From the NCBI RefSeq assembly GCF_900099825.1, contig NZ_LT629693.1:3793001-3857000 (forward strand): DNA of 64,000 nt, read 5' to 3'. The notes below the pieces were generated by a model. The model worked only from the letters and a program-made list of their open reading frames with translations. It was not told the origin of the DNA and made no database searches. Shown here one piece after another: positions 27,842 through 37,735 of this stretch. How positions within the stretch are numbered: the first letter of the stretch is position 1; the number at the start of each line of letters is the position of its first letter. Origin of the DNA: Bradyrhizobium ottawaense (GTDB taxonomy: Bacteria; Pseudomonadota; Alphaproteobacteria; Rhizobiales; Xanthobacteraceae). Both the position numbers and the translations under genes were made by a program.

Positions 27842-28453
27842 TCAAATGATCGGCGGTCCGGCCTGCCACTGTTTGATGGCCTCGAAAGGATGAATCAGCA
27901 TGATGATGTTCAGCGTCAGATTGTCGCGAATATGGAGCGCCAGCACCAGTTCGAACAACAGCGCCAGCCCGACGGTAGCCGCGACCGGAAATTTCTTGGC
28001 GAACAGGAAGCCGCCGATCATCGCCAGATTATCGGAGACCGAGTTGACGATGGAATCGCCGAAGTAGTCCAGCGAGATGGTTCCGGCGCGATAGCGTTCG
28101 ATAATCCAGTTGGAATTCTCGACCAGTTCCCAGCCGCCTTCGACCAGCATCGCGAGGATCAAGCGGCCCTGCCAGGCGAGGCGCGGGAAGGCGAGGAAGG
28201 CCGCGCCGTAAAACAGAAAGCCGTGCAGGATATGCGACAGCGTGTACCAGTCGGTGATGTGCTGCGAATTTTCCGAACTCTGCACCACGCCGTGCCATAG
28301 CTTGACGGTGCCGCAGGCGCAGATCGGCAGCCGTCCCATCGCGTAGAGGATCGACGCCTGGACTGCGAGGATAGCGGCCGCAACCGCGAGCCACTGCCAT
28401 GGCGAAATATGGCTGGCGGCGGGAGATTTTCCGGTCGTGTAGCCGGCGGTCAT
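27842..28453 (-). CDS. DUF2585 (UPF0314) membrane protein
   Basis: A 203-residue protein of the DUF2585 family, found mainly in alphaproteobacteria and of unknown function. Several hydrophobic segments are visible (about 21-40, 75-95, 145-165, 170-190). Conserved-looking polar stretches are [21 protein letters not shown] and [18 protein letters not shown], rich in histidine, tryptophan and acidic residues. The ATG at 28453 is preferred to an upstream GTG at 28480. It sits 31 bp after hslV and 51 bp before hslU, so it is almost certainly co-transcribed with the protease. Confidence 0.85.
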   Translation of the reverse strand: MTAGYTTGKSPAASHISPWQWLAVAAAILAVQASILYAMGRLPICACGTVKLWHGVVQSSENSQHITDWYTLSHILHGFLFYGAAFLAFPRLAWQGRLILAMLVEGGWELVENSNWIIERYRAGTISLDYFGDSIVNSVSDNLAMIGGFLFAKKFPVAATVGLALLFELVLALHIRDNLTLNIIMLIHPFEAIKQWQAGPPII

Positions 28454-28484
28454 GGATTGCCGACCATCAGAGGCCCCCACGCTG

Positions 28485-29036
28485 CTACAGCGTTTCGATG
28501 GTCACGTTGCGGTTGGTGTAGACGCAGATGTCGGCGGCGATATCGAGCGCACGGCGCACGATGGTCTCGGCATCCTTGTCGGAGTCGACCAGCGCGCGGG
28601 CGGCGGCCAGTGCGTAATTGCCGCCGGAGCCGATCGCCATCACGCCGGCTTCCGGCTCGAGCACGTCGCCGGTGCCGGTCAGGACCAGCGAGACGTCCTT
28701 GTCGGCGACGATCATCATCGCTTCCAGCCGGCGCAGATAGCGGTCGGTCCGCCAGTCCTTGGCGAGCTCGACCGCGGCGCGGGTCAGTTGCCCCGGATAT
28801 TGCTCGAGCTTGCTCTCCAGCCGCTCGAACAGGGTGAAGGCATCGGCGGTGGCGCCGGCGAAGCCGCCGATGACGTCGCCCTTGCCGAGTTTGCGGACCT
28901 TTTTGGCGTTGGACTTGATCACGGTCTGGCCGATCGAGACCTGGCCGTCGCCGCCGATCACCACCTTGCCGCCCTTGCGGACCGTCAAAATCGTGGTGCC
29001 GTGCCAGACCGCCGGCTCATTCTGGGATGCTTGCAT
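28485..29036 (-). CDS. hslV: ATP-dependent protease peptidase subunit HslV
   Basis: A 183-residue proteasome-like peptidase. The catalytic N-terminal threonine is T14 in [13 protein letters not shown], exposed after removal of a 13-residue pro-sequence; this longer leader is usual in rhizobial relatives as I recall. Other signatures are [30 protein letters not shown] and [14 protein letters not shown]. It is first in the leftward hslV-DUF2585-hslU unit and is probably heat-inducible; a candidate promoter lies at 29059-29087. Confidence 0.97.
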   Translation of the reverse strand: MQASQNEPAVWHGTTILTVRKGGKVVIGGDGQVSIGQTVIKSNAKKVRKLGKGDVIGGFAGATADAFTLFERLESKLEQYPGQLTRAAVELAKDWRTDRYLRRLEAMMIVADKDVSLVLTGTGDVLEPEAGVMAIGSGGNYALAAARALVDSDKDAETIVRRALDIAADICVYTNRNVTIETL

Positions 29037-29058
29037 GAATTACCCTCTTGTCGGGCCA

Positions 29059-29087
29059 GATTTAGGGATTTGCGCCGGGGGTTACAA
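29059..29087 (-). promoter_or_regulatory. Candidate promoter for hslV-hslU
   Basis: Reading leftward: TTGTAA (29087-29082), 17-bp spacer, TAAATC (29064-29059). The same stretch reads ATTG-N18-CCTAAAT, loosely like an RpoH promoter. It ends 22 bp before the hslV start codon, consistent with a short leader. Confidence 0.4.
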
Positions 29088-29248
29088 TCGCGCCATTTCG
29101 CCGCCAATTCCGGTCACCATAGGCGGAAGTCGGTCATTTAGGCGTCATCCCGCAGTAGCGAAGGCACCATCGGCCTGTTAAAAGGGCCGCGTTTTCGGCC
29201 AGTCCACTCAAGAATCGGCCCAAGGAAAGCATAAGGGAAGCACTTTCC

Positions 29249-29842
29249 ATGCGCACAGCGTCCATCAAGCGCAAGACCAAGGAAACCGACATCGAGGTGG
29301 CGGTAAACCTCGACGGCACGGGCGTGTCCAAGGTTTCGACCGGTATCGGCTTCTTCGACCATATGCTCGACCTGCTGGCCCGGCATTCGCGTATCGACAT
29401 CACGGTCAAGGCGGATGGCGATCTCCATGTCGACCACCACCACACCACCGAAGACGTCGGGATCGCGCTCGGGCAGGCCGTGAAGCAGGCGCTCGGCACC
29501 ATGGCCGGCATCACCCGCTATGCCTCGATCCACATGCCGATGGACGAGACGCTGAGCCGCGTCGTGATCGACATTTCGGGTCGCCCGGTGCTGGTGTTCA
29601 AGGTGGATTTTCCGCGCGACAAGGTCGGCGAGTTCGATACCGAGCTGGTGCGCGAATGGTTCAACGCCTTCACCATCAATGCGGGCGTGACTTTGCACGT
29701 CGAGACCCTATATGGCGAGAACAGCCATCATATCGCCGAATCCTGCTTCAAGGGTCTGGCCAGGGCGCTGCGTGCGGCCGTTGCAATCGACCCGCGCAAC
29801 GCAGGCGAAGTGCCTTCCACCAAGGGTCAGCTCGGCGGCTGA
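29249..29842 (+). CDS. hisB: Imidazoleglycerol-phosphate dehydratase
   Basis: A 197-residue monofunctional HisB that dehydrates imidazoleglycerol phosphate in histidine synthesis. The metal-binding histidine motifs are [29 protein letters not shown] and, in the second half, [19 protein letters not shown]. It lacks the phosphatase domain of the enterobacterial fusion. It opens the rightward histidine operon and is divergent from hslV (212-bp gap). Confidence 0.97.
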   Translation: MRTASIKRKTKETDIEVAVNLDGTGVSKVSTGIGFFDHMLDLLARHSRIDITVKADGDLHVDHHHTTEDVGIALGQAVKQALGTMAGITRYASIHMPMDETLSRVVIDISGRPVLVFKVDFPRDKVGEFDTELVREWFNAFTINAGVTLHVETLYGENSHHIAESCFKGLARALRAAVAIDPRNAGEVPSTKGQLGG

Positions 29843-29869
29843 CCTCGTTCTTCGCGGCGGAGAGTCTCG

Positions 29870-30400
29870 ATGCCGGTCTACACAGTGCATGCCCCCGTGG
29901 CCATCGGCGCCGATCTTGCGGCGACCGACAAGTTCGTATTCGTGCGCGACGGCTTCCATTTCTGGGCCGCGGTCGCGAGCGTGATCTGGCTGGTCTGGAA
30001 CCGGCTGTGGCTGGCGCTGATCGGCTGGGTCGCGGTGACGCTTGCCATCGACTTCGGAATGACGGCGCTCGGCGCCGGTCGCGGAGCAATCCTGTTCGTC
30101 GATCTTCTGCTTGCCATCCTGATGGGATTCGAAGCCGCCAGCCTGCAGCGCTGGACGCTGTCGGGCCGCAAATGGCGTCAGCTCGATATCGTGGTGGCCG
30201 ACGACGCGGAATCGGCCGAGCGCCGCTTCTTCGATCGCTGGACCGCCAGGCAGCGCGGCCTCACCAACGATCAATGGGCGGTCGATCGCGGCGGCCCGCC
30301 GCCGACGCGCAATATTCCGGGCCAGCCGTTTTCGAAGCCGCCGCCGTTGCCGCAAGGCGGGATCATCGGATTGTTTCCGGAGCCGGGAGGGTCGCGATGA
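29870..30400 (+). CDS. DUF2628 membrane protein within the his operon
   Basis: A 176-residue DUF2628 protein of unknown function. It starts [10 protein letters not shown], a hallmark of the family, and has three hydrophobic segments (about 33-50, 48-66, 70-90) before a cytoplasmic tail containing [20 protein letters not shown] and a proline-rich end. It lies 27 bp after hisB and overlaps hisH by ATGA, so it is tightly built into the histidine operon. Its position between hisB and hisH recurs in relatives, to my knowledge, but no link to histidine synthesis is established. Confidence 0.85.
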   Translation: MPVYTVHAPVAIGADLAATDKFVFVRDGFHFWAAVASVIWLVWNRLWLALIGWVAVTLAIDFGMTALGAGRGAILFVDLLLAILMGFEAASLQRWTLSGRKWRQLDIVVADDAESAERRFFDRWTARQRGLTNDQWAVDRGGPPPTRNIPGQPFSKPPPLPQGGIIGLFPEPGGSR

Positions 30401-31047
30401 GCGTTGCTATCATCGATTATGGTTCCGGCAATCTGCACTCTGCCGCGAAAGCGTTTGAGCGCGCCTCGCGGACCATGCAGGACCCGCAGAAGATCGTGGT
30501 GACGCGCGACCCTGAAGTCGTGTTTCGCGCCGATCGCATCGTGCTGCCCGGCGTCGGCGCCTTCGCCGATTGCCGCCGCGGCCTCGATTCGCTTGACGGC
30601 ATGCTGGAAGCGATGACCGAAGCGGTGCGCGCCAAGGCGCGGCCATTCTTCGGCATCTGCGTGGGCATGCAGTTGATGGCGACGCGCGGCAAGGAGCATG
30701 TCACGACCGACGGCTTCAACTGGATCGCGGGCGACGTCGAGAAGATCTCGCCGCGCGAGGAGAATCTGAAGATTCCGCACATGGGCTGGAACACGCTCGA
30801 CATGGTCGGGGAGCATCCGGTGCTGGAGCGCCTGCCGCTCGGACCGAAGGGCCGTCACGCCTATTTCGTTCACTCCTATCACCTCAATGCGGCCAGCGAG
30901 GCCGACGTGCTGTTGCGCGCCGATTACGGCGGACCGGTCACGGCGATGGTGGGTAAGGACACCGCGATCGGCACCCAGTTCCATCCCGAGAAGAGCCAGC
31001 GCTTCGGGCTGGCTTTGATCTCGAACTTTTTGAAGTGGAAGCCGTGA
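30397..31047 (+). CDS. hisH: Imidazole glycerol phosphate synthase glutaminase subunit HisH
   Basis: A 216-residue class I glutamine amidotransferase that supplies ammonia to HisF. The nucleophile is C88 in [11 protein letters not shown], and the histidine-glutamate pair is in [10 protein letters not shown] near the C-terminus. It starts [15 protein letters not shown]. The ATG overlaps the stop of the DUF2628 gene (ATGA), and its own stop overlaps the hisA GTG start (GTGA). The open frame extends upstream, but only from 30397 is the sequence family-like. Confidence 0.97.
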   Translation: MSVAIIDYGSGNLHSAAKAFERASRTMQDPQKIVVTRDPEVVFRADRIVLPGVGAFADCRRGLDSLDGMLEAMTEAVRAKARPFFGICVGMQLMATRGKEHVTTDGFNWIAGDVEKISPREENLKIPHMGWNTLDMVGEHPVLERLPLGPKGRHAYFVHSYHLNAASEADVLLRADYGGPVTAMVGKDTAIGTQFHPEKSQRFGLALISNFLKWKP

Positions 31048-31784
31048 TCCTTTTTCCCGCCGTCGACCTGAAAAATGGCCAGTGCGTGCGCCTCGAGCAG
31101 GGCGACATGTCGCGCGCGACCGTGTTCAACCTCGATCCCGCCGCGCAGGCGCGGTCCTTTGCCGCGCAAGGATTCGAGTATCTGCACGTCGTCGATCTCG
31201 ATGGCGCCTTTGCCGGCAAGCCGATGAACGCTGTGGCCGTCGAGGCGATGCTGAAGGCGGTGACCATGCCGGTGCAGCTCGGCGGCGGCATTCGCGATCT
31301 CAAGACCGTGGAAGCCTGGCTCGACAAGGGCATCGCGCGGGTCATCATCGGCACCGCCGCGGTGCGCGATCCGGAGCTGGTAAAGAGCGCCGCGCGAAAA
31401 TTTCCCGGCCGCGTCGCGGTCGGACTCGATGCGCGCGACGGCAAGGTCGCGGTCGAAGGCTGGGCCGAGACCTCGCAGGTGACCGTCCTCGAAATCGCGC
31501 AGCGGTTCGAGGATGCCGGCGTCGCCGCGATCATCTTCACCGACATCGCGCGCGACGGCCTGCTGAAGGGCCTCAATCTCGACGCGACCATTGCGCTCGC
31601 CGAGGCGATCTCGATTCCCGTCATCGCGTCCGGCGGTTTTGCCTCGATCGAGGACGTCAAGGCGCTGTTGCAGCCGCGCGCCGCAAAGCTCGCCGGCGCC
31701 ATCGCTGGCCGCGCGCTTTACGACGGCCGGCTCGATCCGGCTGCGGCGTTGACGCTGATCCGCAACGCGCGCGCCGCGGCGTAG
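31044..31784 (+). CDS. hisA: ProFAR isomerase HisA
   Basis: A 246-residue (beta/alpha)8 isomerase converting ProFAR to PRFAR. The catalytic aspartates are D8 in MILFPAVD and the one in [10 protein letters not shown]. Phosphate-binding glycines are in LGGGIRDL and IASGGFAS. The start is a GTG at 31044 overlapping the hisH stop as GTGA; an upstream GTG at 31035 would add three residues. A palindromic repeat separates it from hisF. Confidence 0.97.
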   Translation: MILFPAVDLKNGQCVRLEQGDMSRATVFNLDPAAQARSFAAQGFEYLHVVDLDGAFAGKPMNAVAVEAMLKAVTMPVQLGGGIRDLKTVEAWLDKGIARVIIGTAAVRDPELVKSAARKFPGRVAVGLDARDGKVAVEGWAETSQVTVLEIAQRFEDAGVAAIIFTDIARDGLLKGLNLDATIALAEAISIPVIASGGFASIEDVKALLQPRAAKLAGAIAGRALYDGRLDPAAALTLIRNARAAA

Positions 31785-31831
31785 CGCATGATCCGGAAAA
31801 GTGGGAACCGGTTTTCCGAATGGATCATGCG
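31785..31831. repeat. Palindromic repeat, GCATGATCCGGAAAAGTGGG type
   Basis: CGCATGATCCGGAAAA pairs with TTTTCCGAATGGATCATGCG around a GTGGGAACCGG centre, forming a 47-bp near-perfect palindrome between hisA and hisF. It is a common dispersed element in Bradyrhizobiaceae, to my knowledge. It may protect or attenuate the his transcript. Confidence 0.8.
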
Positions 31832-31848
31832 CCAATAGGAGTTTTCTG

Positions 31849-32625
<777 letters not shown>

Positions 32626-32708
32626 CGACTCGCTGTCACAAAAGTGCTAAGTCCTACCCGGGATGGCGCCATCGGCCTGTTGCCGGGCGCATGAGTTGAG
32701 TTCAGTTG

Positions 32709-33032
32709 ATGTCGCGTTTCACGGTCCATGATCTGGCCGCCACCATCGATGCACGGGCCGCATCGGGCGGAGAGGCGTCCTATACCCGCAAATTGCTCGA
32801 CAAGGGCGCGGAGCACTGCGCCAAGAAGCTGGGCGAGGAAGCGGTCGAGACCGTGATTGCGGCCGTCGAGAACGATCGCGATCACCTGATCGGCGAAAGT
32901 GCCGATCTGCTGTTTCATCTGCTGGTGCTGCTGAAGTCGCGCGGCGTGACGCTCGAAGAGGTCGAAGCCGCATTGGGCCAGCGCCAGAATATGTCCGGAC
33001 TTGAAGAGAAGGCTTCGCGCAAGCGCGACTAG
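32709..33032 (+). CDS. hisE: Phosphoribosyl-ATP pyrophosphatase HisE
   Basis: A 107-residue all-alpha pyrophosphohydrolase for the second step of histidine synthesis. Metal-binding acidic motifs are [14 protein letters not shown] and [20 protein letters not shown] (20 residues, about 59-80). ATG at 32709 follows an in-frame TTG at 32706; the ATG is preferred. It lies 83 bp after hisF and 15 bp before coaA, and ends the histidine operon proper. Confidence 0.97.
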   Translation: MSRFTVHDLAATIDARAASGGEASYTRKLLDKGAEHCAKKLGEEAVETVIAAVENDRDHLIGESADLLFHLLVLLKSRGVTLEEVEAALGQRQNMSGLEEKASRKRD

Positions 33033-33047
33033 TTCAAGAGACGCATC

Positions 33048-34004
33048 ATGGATATTCGCGCCCCCGACCAACAGTATAATCCCTACCGGCTGTTCTCCCG
33101 CGAACAGTGGGCGCGACTGCGCGACGACACGCCGATGACGCTGGAGCCCGGCGAATTCGAGCGGCTGCGCTCGATGCACGACCGGCTCGACCTGCGCGAA
33201 GTCGAGGACATTTATCTTCCGCTGTCGCGGCTGCTGTCGATCTATGTCGATTCGACGCTGCGGCTGTACCAGGCGCAGCGCCAGTTCCTCGCCATCCGGG
33301 ATCGCAAGGTGCCCTATATCATCGGCGTTGCCGGTTCGGTGGCGGTCGGCAAATCGACCACCGCGCGCGTGCTGCAGGCGCTGCTGGCGCGCTGGTCGCC
33401 GCGGCCCAAGGTCGAGCTCGTCACCACCGACGGTTTTCTGTTTCCCAAGGCCGCGCTCGAGCGGGAGGGCCTGATGCAGAAGAAGGGCTTTCCGGAGAGC
33501 TACGACCTGCCGATGCTGCTGTCGTTTCTCTCCGACATCAAGGCCGGGCGGCGCAAGGTGCGGGCGCCGGTCTATTCGCACATGACCTACGACATCGTTC
33601 CGAACGAGTGGATCGAGATCGACCGGCCGGACATCCTGATCGTCGAGGGCGTCAATGTGTTGCAGACCGGCCGGCTGCCGCGCGACGGCAAGGCGGTGCC
33701 TGTGGTCTCCGACTTCTTCGACTTCTCGGTCTATATCGACGCCGAGGAGCCGGTGCTGCGCAACTGGTTTATCCGCCGCTTCCTGGCGCTACGCGATACC
33801 GCGTTCCACGATCCGCGCTCGTATTTCAATCGCTACGCGCTGCTCTCGGACGAGGAGGCGACTGCGACCGCGATCGCGATCTGGGAACGCACCAACCTCG
33901 CCAATCTCGAGGACAATATTCTGCCGACCCGGCCGCGCGCAACGCTGATCCTGAAAAAGCGCGCCGATCATCTGGTCGAGACCGTCGCGCTGCGGCGGCT
34001 GTAA
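33048..34004 (+). CDS. coaA: Type I pantothenate kinase
   Basis: A 318-residue P-loop kinase that phosphorylates pantothenate, the first committed step of coenzyme A synthesis and usually feedback-inhibited by CoA. The P-loop is GSVAVGKST (96-104), followed by TTDGFLFP and [21 protein letters not shown] (in two parts). It follows hisE by 15 bp, a pairing seen in other alphaproteobacteria. It converges on the hybrid kinase across a palindromic repeat. Confidence 0.97.
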   Translation: MDIRAPDQQYNPYRLFSREQWARLRDDTPMTLEPGEFERLRSMHDRLDLREVEDIYLPLSRLLSIYVDSTLRLYQAQRQFLAIRDRKVPYIIGVAGSVAVGKSTTARVLQALLARWSPRPKVELVTTDGFLFPKAALEREGLMQKKGFPESYDLPMLLSFLSDIKAGRRKVRAPVYSHMTYDIVPNEWIEIDRPDILIVEGVNVLQTGRLPRDGKAVPVVSDFFDFSVYIDAEEPVLRNWFIRRFLALRDTAFHDPRSYFNRYALLSDEEATATAIAIWERTNLANLEDNILPTRPRATLILKKRADHLVETVALRRL

Positions 34005-34013
34005 TCCTGACTT

Positions 34014-34105
34014 CGTAGGGTGGGTTAGCGAAGCGTAACCCACCGTCCGGACCACCCGCGCTGCACGAAGTTGGTGGGTTACGGCTTCGCCTAACCCACC
34101 CTACA
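34014..34105. repeat. Palindromic repeat, CGTAGGGTGGGTTAGCG type
   Basis: CGTAGGGTGGGTTAGCGAAG at the left pairs with CTTCGCCTAACCCACCCTAC at the right, with an inner GTAACCCACC / GGTGGGTTAC pair. It fills the gap between convergent coaA and the hybrid kinase gene and could form a bidirectional terminator-like hairpin. Confidence 0.8.
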
Positions 34106-34107
34106 AG

Positions 34108-36336
34108 CTACGCCGCGATGTGCCGTGACGCCGCCAGACCCGCCAGCGCCTCGGCGAGCTTGTCGCGATCGAGCGGCTTGATCAGGAATCCGTCCATGCC
34201 GGACTCGAAGCAGGCGTAGCGATCTTCCACCAGCGTGTTGGCGGTGAGCGCGAGGATCGGCGTCCGGCGTCCGGACTGGCCGGCTTCGAGTTGACGGATG
34301 CGTTTGGTGGCGTCGATGCCGTTGAGCTGCGGCATCTGGATGTCCATCAGCACCAGGTCATACGGGCTGCCGGCGGATGTCGCCGATAGCCAGGATTCCA
34401 GCGCCTCTTCGCCGTTGGTGGTGATGACAGCATGGTGCCCGAGCCGGCCGAGCAGCGAGCGCATCAACAGCGCGTTGATCTCATTGTCCTCGGCGACCAG
34501 GATCGACAGGCCCGCGCGCGACGGCGCAGCCGGCGTCTCGATCGGCGCGTCGCCAGCAATACCCGGCGCCATGATATCAGGCGCGTCGGTCAGGCGGGCG
34601 GCGAGCGAGGCCGCGCGCAGCGGCTTGACCAGATAGCCGGTGCAGGCGGAGCTGCCGGAGGGCTGCATCTCCTGCCGCGTCGCCGGCGTGAACATCACGA
34701 TACGCTGGGCGGCATGAAGCCGCGCGGCCTCGGCCAGTGCTTCGATATCGGCCGTTCCCAGCGCATGATCGATCAGGATCGCGTGCCAGGACCGTTCCGG
34801 CAGCAGCGCCTGTGCGACGCCGCCGTCCGACACCATGCAGGTCTGCGCGCCCCAGCGCTGCAGCCGCCGCGCGGTCAGGGAGGCCTCGATGCCGTGCTGC
34901 GAAACCAGCATGATCGACTGGCCGGAGAGATCCGGCGCGGTAAAGGTCTTCGGTCCGCCGTCGGCGGTTGCGAGCGGGATCGATACCTCGAAGGTCGAGC
35001 CGGCTCCCGGCTGGCTCTCCAGCGTGATCCGGCCGCCCATCCGCTTGACGATGCGGTCGCTGATGCTCAGCCCGAGACCGGTGCCGCCATAGCTGCGGGC
35101 GATGCGATCGTCGGCCTGCTCGAACTCGCGGAAAATACGCTGCTGCGCCTCGGGCGCGATGCCGATGCCGGTATCGCGTACCAGGAAACTGATTTCGTTC
35201 GGCCAGATGCCGGGCTCGACGATCAGCGCGACGCCGCCGGAGGAAGTAAACTTGATCGCGTTGCCGGCGAGATTGAGCAGCACCTGCCGCAGCCGTGCCG
35301 CGTCGCCGATCACTTCCATCGGCAGCCGCTCGTCGACATAGGCCGCGATCTCGATCTTGCGCGCCTGCGCGCGCGGCGCCAGCAATTCGGTGATGTCCTC
35401 GATCATGCCCGACAGCGCGAAGGCGCGATGTTCAAGGTCGATCTTGCCGGCCTCGATCTTGGAGTAGTCCAAGAGTTCCTCGATCAGCGACAGCAGCGCG
35501 TCGCCCGAGGTCTTGACCGCCTTGACATAGGTCGCCTGTTCCGGCGTCAGCGTTGTATCCATCAACAGCCCGCTCATGCCGATGATGCCGTTCAACGGCG
35601 TGCGGATCTCGTGGCTCGCCATCGCGAGGAAGCGCGACTTGGCGCGGCTCGCAGCATCGGCCTGGTCGCGGGCTTGCGCCAGCGCGCGTTCGCTTTCGGT
35701 GCGATCGGTGACGTCGCGGCCGACGCATTGCAGTTCGGCGGTTTCGCCGGCGTCGCTGCGGACCAGTCCTTCGCGCCAGGCGATCCAGCGCGGGCCGAGG
35801 GGGCCTGCGATCCTCTGGTCGTGGATGCGGGTGCCGTTGGATTCGAGCGCAGCGTCGCCCTGCTCGAGCACCCTGAGCTTGACGGTACTGCCGATCAGGG
35901 CGTCGCGATCCATCTGGGCCAGTTCGCAATAGGCGTCGTTGGCGAAGGTGATGCGGCCATCGGCGTCGCGCAGCACGATCAGGTCGCCCTGAGCCTCGAA
36001 CAGGCGGCGGGTGCGCTGCTCGGCCTCCTGCAATTCCCAGTTCCGGTCTGCCATCGCCTCATTGTGCATGGCGATCTTGCGCATCTTCTTGCGCAGCATG
36101 CGGTAGCGAAAGCTCATGGTGGCAAGCCCAACGCAGGCCATCGCGAACAGAAAGCCGACGCCGATCGCAAAAGCATAGGGGTCGTCGTTCGGACTCGACC
36201 GGGCGCCTGCGATGAATCCATAGACGCCGCCGAAGGCGGCGGAGAAGACGCTGAAGGAACGGACGATGAAGACGAGCCAGGGGTGACGGCGGGCGAAGCG
36301 GCGAAAATGCAGTTTGATCCGGAACGTTCGACCCAT
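34108..36336 (-). CDS. Hybrid sensor histidine kinase with PAS and two receiver domains
   Basis: A 742-residue inner-membrane kinase. Two hydrophobic helices (about 22-43 and 56-75) flank a short periplasmic loop. Then follow a PAS domain (about 108-215), a HisKA domain with H242 in [10 protein letters not shown], a HATPase domain (DTGIGIAPE 388-396, GGTGLGLS 417-424), a degenerate receiver (about 474-585) and a normal receiver (611-735) with phospho-acceptor D665 in [13 protein letters not shown]. The first receiver has SQ where the acidic pair belongs. The start at 36336 ([11 protein letters not shown]) is chosen over an open upstream frame. No partner regulator is adjacent. Confidence 0.93.
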   Translation of the reverse strand: MGRTFRIKLHFRRFARRHPWLVFIVRSFSVFSAAFGGVYGFIAGARSSPNDDPYAFAIGVGFLFAMACVGLATMSFRYRMLRKKMRKIAMHNEAMADRNWELQEAEQRTRRLFEAQGDLIVLRDADGRITFANDAYCELAQMDRDALIGSTVKLRVLEQGDAALESNGTRIHDQRIAGPLGPRWIAWREGLVRSDAGETAELQCVGRDVTDRTESERALAQARDQADAASRAKSRFLAMASHEIRTPLNGIIGMSGLLMDTTLTPEQATYVKAVKTSGDALLSLIEELLDYSKIEAGKIDLEHRAFALSGMIEDITELLAPRAQARKIEIAAYVDERLPMEVIGDAARLRQVLLNLAGNAIKFTSSGGVALIVEPGIWPNEISFLVRDTGIGIAPEAQQRIFREFEQADDRIARSYGGTGLGLSISDRIVKRMGGRITLESQPGAGSTFEVSIPLATADGGPKTFTAPDLSGQSIMLVSQHGIEASLTARRLQRWGAQTCMVSDGGVAQALLPERSWHAILIDHALGTADIEALAEAARLHAAQRIVMFTPATRQEMQPSGSSACTGYLVKPLRAASLAARLTDAPDIMAPGIAGDAPIETPAAPSRAGLSILVAEDNEINALLMRSLLGRLGHHAVITTNGEEALESWLSATSAGSPYDLVLMDIQMPQLNGIDATKRIRQLEAGQSGRRTPILALTANTLVEDRYACFESGMDGFLIKPLDRDKLAEALAGLAASRHIAA

Positions 36337-36514
36337 CGTCAATGATCCTGAACTCTGTGCCCGAACCGGGACGATCCAACTGCGCGACGCGCTTCCCCGG
36401 GACGATGCGTCGCTGAGACTTGCGAAGTGTTTGAGACCCGGCGCGGTTGCGGCCCGCGATGAGAACATGGTTGATGAAGGGTTAACCGGGCATGGTTGGG
36501 ACCATGCTCCGGTT

Positions 36515-36982
36515 TCAGAGCGACGCGGCCTCGAGCCGATGGTGGTTGCCACGGGCGCCGACGATCAAGGCGGCGGCATCGCGCACCGAAAAGCTCTTCG
36601 ATTGCACGAAGATCCGGTAGTCCGCCGGCCCGTGGGCGGAAAGATAAATCACCGGCTCCGATGCCTGCGGCCCGGTCGAGATCGCCACCAGTTCCGCCGC
36701 CGTGCCGGCCGCGCAAGCGCCGGCCTCGGCACTGTCGACGTCGTCGATCACGGTGAAGTCGGCCGCTGCGGCGCTGTCGGAGATCTGGACCCGCACGGTC
36801 GCCCGGGAGGGATCGCTGGTGAAACTGACGTGTCGCTGCGCCTGCCAGGAGAGTGTGGCGATCTGGACCGTCGTGCCCGCCACTTCGATGCAGGGACGGG
36901 ACCCCGAAGAGAACTCGCCGCGCGCAAACACGGCGGCAACGGCCAACGGCACGACCGAGGCCAGGATATTGAAACGCAACAT
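36515..36982 (-). CDS. Small secreted protein of unknown function
   Basis: A 155-residue protein with a probable signal peptide (MLRFNILASVVPLAVAAVFA). The mature part has two cysteines (in RPCIEVAG and EAGACAAG), possibly a disulfide, and the sequence SQASEPVIYLSAHG-like near the C-terminus is hydrophilic with no motif I know. The ATG at 36982 is preferred to one at 37003, which would add seven polar residues before the hydrophobic core. It lies 178 bp upstream of the hybrid kinase on the same strand, so a sensor-related periplasmic role is possible but unproven. Confidence 0.7.
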   Translation of the reverse strand: MLRFNILASVVPLAVAAVFARGEFSSGSRPCIEVAGTTVQIATLSWQAQRHVSFTSDPSRATVRVQISDSAAAADFTVIDDVDSAEAGACAAGTAAELVAISTGPQASEPVIYLSAHGPADYRIFVQSKSFSVRDAAALIVGARGNHHRLEAASL

Positions 36983-37098
36983 GACACGATACTCGCCAGA
37001 CATAAGCCCGCGGAGCGCGGCTTATGGTTGGTGAAGCGTAAATGAAAGTCGTTACTGTCGGGTTTATGGTGGGGCGGGCTGGAACACAGCCCGTGGAC

Positions 37099-37178
37099 CG
37101 TAGGATGGGTGGAGCGCAGCGATACCCATCAATAGCGCCCGTGTGGCGATGGGTATCGCTGCACTCCACCCATCCTAC
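37099..37178. repeat. Palindromic repeat, GTAGGATGGGTGGAGCG type
   Basis: GTAGGATGGGTGGAGCGCAG and GATACCCATC at the left are complementary to GATGGGTATCGCTGCACTCC and ACCCATCCTAC at the right. It forms an 80-bp hairpin and is related in plan to 34014-34105. Confidence 0.8.
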
Positions 37179-37185
37179 AAATTTC

Positions 37186-37700
37186 GAATACGACATCGCG
37201 ATCTCGCGGCGCGATGCGCCCGGAGTTTTGCAAGAAAACCTTGCCCTCGGAATCAGAGGGCGCAGGGAGGACCGGGTGCGCGCTGCACCCGCGGTCTCGC
37301 GTGCCTGATGCACAAGAAGATGCGCACACGAGCATACAGGTTCAGCGGAGAACACCCGGCCTTCCCTGCGCAATGGCTTTACGGCTTATACGCGTTCGCC
37401 CTGGTGACCGGCTTTCTTGCCACCATCACCGTGAGAGGCTTCGCCTCTACACGACTTGACGCCAGCACCGGGGCGTCAGGCCCACACGACTTCACCGTAC
37501 GCGACAACAGCGTTCGTCTTCGCCGCTATCGCGTCCACCGCTACCCGCCCCAACGTCTGCGACGATGGCCTACGCCCCTCTGGTGGGACAGGATGGCGCG
37601 AGTCGTAAATCTGATTTGCGCGACGGGAAAAGCGAAATATTTTTATGCGAAGGGCTGGACAGACTTTTGGTGATTTGCCCGTCGTGCCAATTTGTCGCGG
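37186..37700. repeat. Probable dispersed non-coding element
   Basis: Starts around CGAATACGACATCGCGATCT and runs to the comM side. It includes GAATCAGAGGGCGCAGGGAG, GCGCGCTGCACCCGCGGTCT and ACACGACTTGACGCCAGCAC. I recall very similar stretches annotated many times over as short hypothetical proteins in Bradyrhizobium genomes, which suggests a multicopy element. It has no transposase and no clear terminal repeats, and copy number cannot be checked here. Confidence 0.45.
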
Positions 37701-37735
37701 GCTCGGACGATTGCGTGTTGGCGCGACTCGCCCTC

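Larger units (their letters stand above)
36983..37735. other. 753-bp gene-free interval with repeat and probable dispersed element
   Basis: Between the secreted-protein gene and comM. It contains a TAAGCCCGCG/CGCGGCTTA hairpin near 37003-37025, the palindromic repeat at 37099-37178, and a further 500 bp (37186-37700) that looks like a degenerate dispersed element. Open frames crossing it have the arginine-rich, repeat-derived composition of non-genes. I see no convincing gene. Confidence 0.6.

Noticed and set aside
34432..36345. A 637-codon + strand frame opposite the hybrid kinase
   Set aside because: Antisense to a protein with complete kinase motifs; composition is typical of a shadow frame.
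37143..37673. A 176-codon open frame on the + strand beside comM
   Set aside because: It begins inside a palindromic repeat, continues through a probable dispersed element, has no ribosome-binding site, and its arginine-rich composition is what non-coding GC-rich DNA gives. It may still be annotated as hypothetical in databases.
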